Assembly (NCBI GenBank): GCA_032719365.1
Contig: CM064875.1
Span: 14,743,816-14,807,815, forward strand
Reading direction: 5' to 3'
Source: Prinsepia uniflora
Lineage: Eukaryota; Streptophyta; Magnoliopsida; Rosales; Rosaceae
Length of the DNA: 64,000 nucleotides
Part shown: piece after piece, positions 59,286 through 64,000 of the stretch
How the letters are laid out: every line of letters starts with the position of its first letter
Position numbering within the stretch: the first letter of the stretch is position 1
Program-made: the position numbers and the translations under genes
The notes under the pieces: generated by a model
What the model was told of the DNA's origin: nothing
The model's input: only the letters and a program-made list of their open reading frames with translations
Database searches by the model: none

Positions 59286-60795
59286 GATTACACTCGGTAC
59301 AATCACTTATTTAATATTTTCTCCTTCAACCAATCAGACGTTTCGGTGACTCTCAAGGCTTCACTATAAATAGAAGGCCTCATCTCACTTATAAAGGTAA
59401 TAAAAAACTTCTACAAACACTCTGTTAGATTATTCTCTCTCAGAAAACTGACTTAAGCATCAGAGCGTTTACGGTTGAACCACCCCCCACCCCTCTCCCC
59501 CAGGATTCAACCTTAACCCCGTTTGATTTTCGTTATTGTGTGTAGGGATCGAGAAGGAATTTTACGAGGCCGGACGATTTCTGCATCAACAACACTGATT
59601 TCACTTATTCTTAAGGTGGATCATGCGATAAAAGTTACGGAGTATCACCCAATTTCCTTATGCTAGGTTATCTACAAAACCATTTCCCAAACCATTGTCA
59701 ACCGGATGAAACTTGTATTGTCTTCGGTAATTCCTGAATTTCAAAGTGCATTCGTTCCCTCACATCTAATTACTGATAGTATATTAGCAACTTTTAAAAG
59801 TATACATGGAATCAGGAGAACGGGTTCCAGTGATTTGAAGAAAATGATTATGAAGTTAGACCTGTTTAAAGCCTATGTTCTGGTGGAATGGGTTTTTTCT
59901 TACTAAATTCATTAACCTGATCATGGGGTATAAGAGTGTACATGCAATGGTGTTTTAGTTGCTTTGGGGGCTTCAACCATCTCTCACTTTTTCTTCGCAG
60001 ATAATAGCCTCCGATTTTGCAATGCACAACTTCAGGAATATTCTAGTCTAAAGGTCCTACTAAAGAAATATGAATTGGTGTCAGGTTTGCTCATCAATTA
60101 TGATAAACTTGCAACTTGTTTCAGCCCTTATATCAATCCTATCATCAAGAATTTGATTTCAAATATTCTAGGTATTAGAGTTGCGGAGTTCCATGATTGC
60201 TAAATTTGAAGCATTCAATAAAGTTATGATTGCTAAGCAGGCTTGGCGAATATAGGAATTTGTTTATTCCTCAGTGTCCCAAATGTTTCCAGCTCGTTAT
60301 TTCATGAATGGGTGTTTTATGTCAGCGGATATGGGGTTGAATCTTCATTTGTTTGGAAATTGATCTTGTGGGGGAAAGAAGTGATAAAAAGTTGGATGAT
60401 TTACCAACCCGCTTTTTAGTGACCGATGGATTCCAAAACCACATACTTTAGACCCATTATGAACATGGGGATTCATTGGATGCTTGTGTTAAGTCTCTTA
60501 TGAGGGTGGAAGCTGGTTGGATTATTGAACTCCTTCAACAGGTTTTTTGTCTGGAAGATGTAGCTACAATTTGCACCATTCCCCTAAGTACTATGCTGAC
60601 TTTTGTAGATGCGAAGTACTGGCTCTTTACAAAGGACGGTAAATATTCAGTTAAGTGTGGATACCACATTGCTCTAAGCTAATTAGATCTTATGGTGAGG
60701 GTGTGTTAAAAGATGAGAAAAATTGAGGCTTATTTTAAGAAGTTTTGGAAGTTTAATCTCCATAATAATTTAAAAATTTTCAGGTGGAGAACCAA

Positions 60796-62404
60796 TCTAA
60801 CAGTGCGGAAATTTTAGAAAAGTAAATTTGGAAAAATTAGAAAGAAAATTATAATTTTGCCCTTATAAGATAAAAAGGTTGACTTTATGATCTGGGTACT
60901 TTTTGGACGTTTCGTGAGTACCATTACGAATGTCTTAGAATTCTGAATTTATAGATAGGTAGTATGCTGAAATCAAAGATCAAATAGATTCAATGAGGGT
61001 CACAATTGAGTAAGGGCATTTTAGTAATTTTTTCATAAAAGGTATTATGGTAATTGTACATAGGAGATATTTTAAGATTGTGACAAGTGCCTAGAAAGAT
61101 CTAGTATTTTCTCTCCCTTTTCTTCCACTGACTTATGCTTGAAGATATATATATATAATTGGTGTTGTGTGAGGGGTTTGGTGGAAGGGAACTGAAGAGG
61201 GAATCCGAGAAGAAAATGAAAGGAAGAAAATGAGAAATGAGAGGAAAGAGATAAAGAGGAAAAAACAGAGAAGAAAAGGAAAGAACTAGAGAGAAAGAAG
61301 AAGGAAAAGAGAGGAAAAAAAGGAAGGGGGAAGGAAGAAGGAAGGAAATCAAAACTCAAAAAATCGCAATTCGAACGTGTGAATCATTTGAGATACTAAA
61401 GTTTGCAACTAAGTTATCCAAACTATTAGTTGAGTTCTTGGGATGGACTTGAGTTCGAAATATAGAAGGCTTGGACGCGAGGAAGCTTGGAATCCAAGAA
61501 TGAAATTCGACCAAAAATATGGGAGCTTGTTTTGGAAAATCGAAGTAAGTTCTTTGTGCTTTGACACTATAGAACTCTTATTAGGAATGAGTAGATGAAG
61601 ATTGGCTATTGTAGTGTAAAATTTGTCGTGAAACGGCAGAGTTCTGACGGATTAACCCACGGAGTTAGGGACCCAAATTGCAGAAACTGGGTCAGCCTGG
61701 TCTGAGGTTAAAGAAGACCTACGTAGGGCGAGTGAGGCCCACGTGCAGAGGTAAGAGGTGGTGCATGCCATGCCACCTAGGTTTCCGACCAACACGAATT
61801 TGAAAGTGTTTGATATTAGGAACACGATGGTGTAGTTTTCGAGACAATCGAACATTGTCTCAGGATAGTTTCGGGTATTCGAAGCGTTATGCATGGTTTT
61901 TAAATTCGTTTTTAATCTCGAAAAATAAGAAAAATTAAACATAAATTAATCTGGATATTAATGATCTTTAATGGTGAATCTTAATGAACGGAAAATTTAC
62001 GGAAGTTACACAAAGGCGTACAACTAGGGATTTGGCTACGGTGTATGTAAATATATTTTTCCTTTTCTTAAATTATTACGCATATTAATTGATTTATTAT
62101 ATGATTTTCATTGCAATAGTTTAATTATAATATTTAATGGTTATTTAATGATTTTCGGGAATTTACAAACACATGTTAAGTACACATTTTACGATGTTGT
62201 ACATAAATTGTGTTTTGGGCTTAGGCCCAGGTTTTAAAATGAGGTTTGATCTTAAAGCATTGATAGATGTTATACAAAAGCTTCCCTCGATATTTGTGAT
62301 GTGGACTAGATGTTAATGAACAATATGATTGTATTAACATCCCTTGTCTAACAAGAGTAAGACCATGTACGATTATCAAAGTGTTATTAGAACGGAACTT
62401 GTCA
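60796..62404 (+). repeat. LTR E1 of a short non-autonomous LTR element
   Basis: Starts TCTAACAGTGCGG, aligned to TGTAATAGCCCGG of the second LTR (62937), and ends ACTTGTCA. Long ordered similarity to 62937-63539 (GATCAAATAGATTCAATG, GAAAGATCTAGTATTTTC, GAGGGAATCCGAGAAGAAAATG). Contains a purine-rich tract (61190-61345). The first bases are mutated, and the LTRs differ at many sites, so the element is old. Confidence 0.82.
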
Positions 62405-62936
62405 ACTTGGTATCATTGTAAGGCTAGTTATGTCATGGTACTTTGTAGATATGGTACGTAGGTTCAATCCCGGTATAGTAATGTCTTGACTTGGAATGTG
62501 AGTTCAGAGTTTGTGTTCGATTGTGATGTTTGTGTGATTGTAGTCTGTGGCCGATATCCATTGTTGTGATGATCTGTTTCCCAAGCAACTGAAGTTATGG
62601 GTGTTCTCAGACGGCTAATGGTCAGAGTATATCTTGTGATGGTTCCCAAGCAACCGAAGCTAGGTGTGTTCCTAGATGGCTGATACTCGAGTTATGTGTT
62701 GTGATTGTTCCCAGGCAACTGAAGTTAGGAGTGTTCCTAGATGGTTGATGCTTGAGGTATAAGTTGTGATTTTTCCCAGGAAACCGAAGCTAGGGGTGTT
62801 CCCAGATGGCTGACTAGCCTACGCGTAGTGCTGTTATATATCGTGATCTGATGGCTATGGACTCGAAAAGGTGAGCACAGTCTCCACACTTGTTTGTTTA
62901 AAATTTTGAGGACGAAATTTTTTAAGGGGGAAATGT
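62405..62936 (+). mobile_element. 532-bp internal region (PBS, 65-bp repeats, PPT)
   Basis: TGGTATCATTG (62408-62418) is a decayed iMet PBS. GACGAAATTTTTTAAGGGGG (62911-62930) is the polypurine tract before LTR E2. There is no coding capacity. A tandem repeat of exactly 65 bp fills 62578-62820. The element keeps only the sites needed for reverse transcription in trans. Confidence 0.8.
62578..62820 (+). repeat. 65-bp tandem repeat, about 3.8 copies
   Basis: TTCCCA(A/G)GCAAC(T/C)GAAG anchors start at 62578, 62643, 62708 and 62773, each exactly 65 bp apart; the unit also contains GTGTTC(C/T)(C/T)AGA(T/C)GGCT. Confidence 0.92.
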
Positions 62937-63650
62937 TGTAATAGCCCGGAAGTTTGAGAAAAATAAATTTTGGAAAAATTAAAAAGAAAATGACGGTTTT
63001 GCCTTTATAAAGTAAAATGTTGACTTTTTAACTTGTATACTTTTTGGAAGTTTCACGGGGACAATTAAAAAGGTCTCGGGATTTTGAATTCATGGACAGA
63101 TAGTATACTGAAATCGAAGATCAAATAGATTCAATGTAGGTCAAAATTAAGTAAGTGCATTTTAGTAATATTTTCATAAAGGGTACTATGGTAATTGTAC
63201 AAGGAAGATATTTTAAGATTGTGTCAAGTGTTTAGAAAGATCTAGTATTTTCCCTCATTTTTCTTCCACTAATTTATGCTTGAATATATATGTAATTGGT
63301 GTTGTGTGAGTGCTTTAGTGGAAATGAGCCGAAGAGGGAATCCGAGAAGAAAATGAAAGGACGAAAATGAGATATGAAAGGAAAGAGAGAAAAAGGGAAA
63401 AAATAGGGAAGAAAGGGAAAGAATCAGAAAGAAAGAAAAAGGAAAAGAGAGAAGAAGAACAGAGGGAGGAGGAAGGAAGAAAGAAGGAAACCGAAAACTC
63501 GAAAAAAAATGTAATTTGATCGTGTGAATCGTTTAAGGTTGTAAGACCCATGTCATGGGAAGAATGGTGAACAATCCCATATTGCTTGGGGAGAGAAAGG
63601 TGAAGTGTCTTTTATGTGTGGGCACATATCTATCCAGCATGAGGCCTTTT

Positions 63651-63756
63651 GGGAGCTCACTAGCTTTGGATTCCTTGGGAACTCCAAAGTTAAGCGAGTT
63701 TGGGCTAGTTCAATCCTAAGATGGGTGACCCACTAGAAAGTTGCACATGAGTTCCC
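63651..63756 (+). other. 5S rRNA-derived segment in the Cassandra LTR
   Basis: CTCCAAAGTTAAGCGAGTTT and AAGATGGGTGACCCAC match the plant 5S rRNA internal promoter region and 3' half with few changes. Better conserved than the copy at 59092-59197. Confidence 0.88.
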
Positions 63757-63826
63757 AAAAACAAAAATGTGAGGGCTGGGCCCAAAGCGGACAATATCAT
63801 GCTAGATAGGTCGGGTTGTGATAGAA

Positions 63827-63838
63827 TGGTATCAGAGC
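63827..63838 (+). other. primer binding site of Cassandra
   Basis: TGGTATCAGAGC, three bases after the first LTR; initiator tRNA-Met type. Confidence 0.93.
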
Positions 63839-64000
63839 TGGACCCCGATCAGAAGTGTGCCAGCGAGGACACTGGGCCCCAAGGTGGGGTGGATTATAAG
63901 ACCCGTGTCTTGGGAAGAACAGTGAACAATCCCACATTGCTCGGGGAGGGAAAAATGAAGTGCCTTATATGTGTGGGCACGTATCTATCTAGCATGAGGC

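Larger units (their letters stand above)
58759..59591 (+). mobile_element. solo LTR inserted in the LINE, carrying Cassandra
   Basis: Starts TGTGGACTCATAAATT and ends CTGCATCAACA, with a perfect ACACT duplication. Without the nested Cassandra LTR and its duplicated site it is about 518 bp. It contains a promoter block CCAATCAGACG...CTATAAATAGAAGG (TATA near 59365). Related to 44447-45032. Superfamily not determined. Confidence 0.88.
58460..60795 (+). pseudogene. LINE (L1-type) ORF2 remnant, multiply interrupted
   Basis: Non-LTR reverse transcriptase pieces on plus: 58490-58753 (SFDEVLEPVIPRVTPSQ, FRWEEVETASFQMFP, then a frameshift into PGEDGLPSLFYQWF), and after the solo LTR, 59592-59906 (LILKVDHAIKVTEYHPISL, FQSAFVPSHLITDSIL, KLDLFKAYVLVEW). 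The active-site region at about 59995 reads FFADNSLRF, Asn replacing the second Asp of FADD. Next comes SGLLINYDKL (about 60083-60112), then a C-terminal segment at 60476-60682 (TKDGKYSVKCGYHIA) and a zf-RVT-like FWKFNLHNNLKIFRWR at about 60743-60790. The LTR E element cuts it at 60796; the remainder presumably lies beyond the window. Many stops and frameshifts. Confidence 0.85.
62937..64000 (+). repeat. LTR E2, interrupted by Cassandra at 63540, incomplete
   Basis: Starts TGTAATAGCCCGGAAG. Matches LTR E1 as far as 63539, where a Cassandra element begins. The remainder of the LTR would lie beyond the window. Confidence 0.8.
63540..64000 (+). mobile_element. Cassandra TRIM element, runs off the window
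   Basis: The first LTR is 63540-63823 (TGTAAGACCCATG...GTTGTGATA). PBS TGGTATCAGAGC is at 63827-63838. The internal domain is only about 71 bp, with a purine-rich end (AAGGTGGGGTGGA). The second LTR starts at 63895 (TATAAGACCCGTGTC, first G changed to A) and is cut off by the window end. Inserted in LTR E2; the left flank is AAGGT, and the right flank is outside. Confidence 0.93.

Noticed and set aside
61072..61359. Phe/Ser-rich 95-aa minus-strand frame, and a similar one at 63315-63551
   Set aside because: Both are translations of the purine-rich tract in LTR E copies; low complexity and not conserved as protein.
63651..63756. Functional 5S rRNA gene
   Set aside because: The sequence is shorter and diverged, and is embedded in a Cassandra LTR next to a PBS, not in a 5S tandem array.

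Overview
The window is nuclear DNA of a flowering plant, most likely a woody eudicot; I cannot name the species. The reasons are spliced plant-type genes, Cassandra elements carrying 5S rRNA-like sequence, plant hAT, Tekay and Tat elements, LINEs and MITEs. No bacterial, organellar or viral gene set is present. I can support only two host genes. One is a three-exon nodulin-like/MFS transporter on the minus strand (3113-6705). The other is a single-exon small serine-rich protein on the minus strand (46010-46627). They show no link to each other.

The rest is nested mobile DNA. Left part (1-17571): AT-rich intergenic DNA, two MITE-like elements, and two diverged copies of one LTR-like repeat (about 760-2150 and 10640-12220). 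The second copy is split by a complete 4.66-kb hAT transposon (12229-16890) with matching TIRs, an 8-bp target duplication and a transposase gene that is intact apart from one in-frame TGA. Middle (17572-33530): a long plus-strand LTR (here LTR A) is split by a complete, very young Tekay-type Ty3/gypsy chromovirus (20316-30527; 2.8-kb LTRs, uninterrupted 1481-aa gag-pol on the minus strand, TSD TTCTA). LTR A resumes at 30533 and is followed by a PBS and a gene-free internal region.

Region 33530-43020 holds a decayed Tat-lineage gypsy element. Its plus-strand pol remnant and its minus-strand extra ORF are each interrupted by a solo LTR (35610-38332 and 39678-42656). After the serine-rich gene, another plus-strand LTR with PBS (LTR B, 47977-50883) leads into a gene-free internal region carrying a solo LTR (53188-56763, TSD GTTGT). 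Two MITEs follow. The right end is a LINE ORF2 remnant (from about 58460) split by a solo LTR (TSD ACACT) that itself carries a Cassandra solo LTR (TSD GATTA). The LINE is split again by a short non-autonomous LTR element whose second LTR carries another Cassandra that runs off the window.

The most unusual signal lies inside the long LTRs. Six full-length LTR types or copies share a bracket: a near-identical inverted pair CTGTGAGTGGAC ... GTCCACTCACAG, with TGCATGCA-type motifs beside the arms, enclosing 0.6-1.5 kb. In five of them the enclosed segment is full of short inverted repeats whose arm bases change together (GAGT/ACTC, GGGT/ACCC, GGGC/GCCC). Two of the LTR families also carry helically spaced TGACGTCA arrays. 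I know of no description of the bracket-plus-hairpin arrangement, but I could not search for one.
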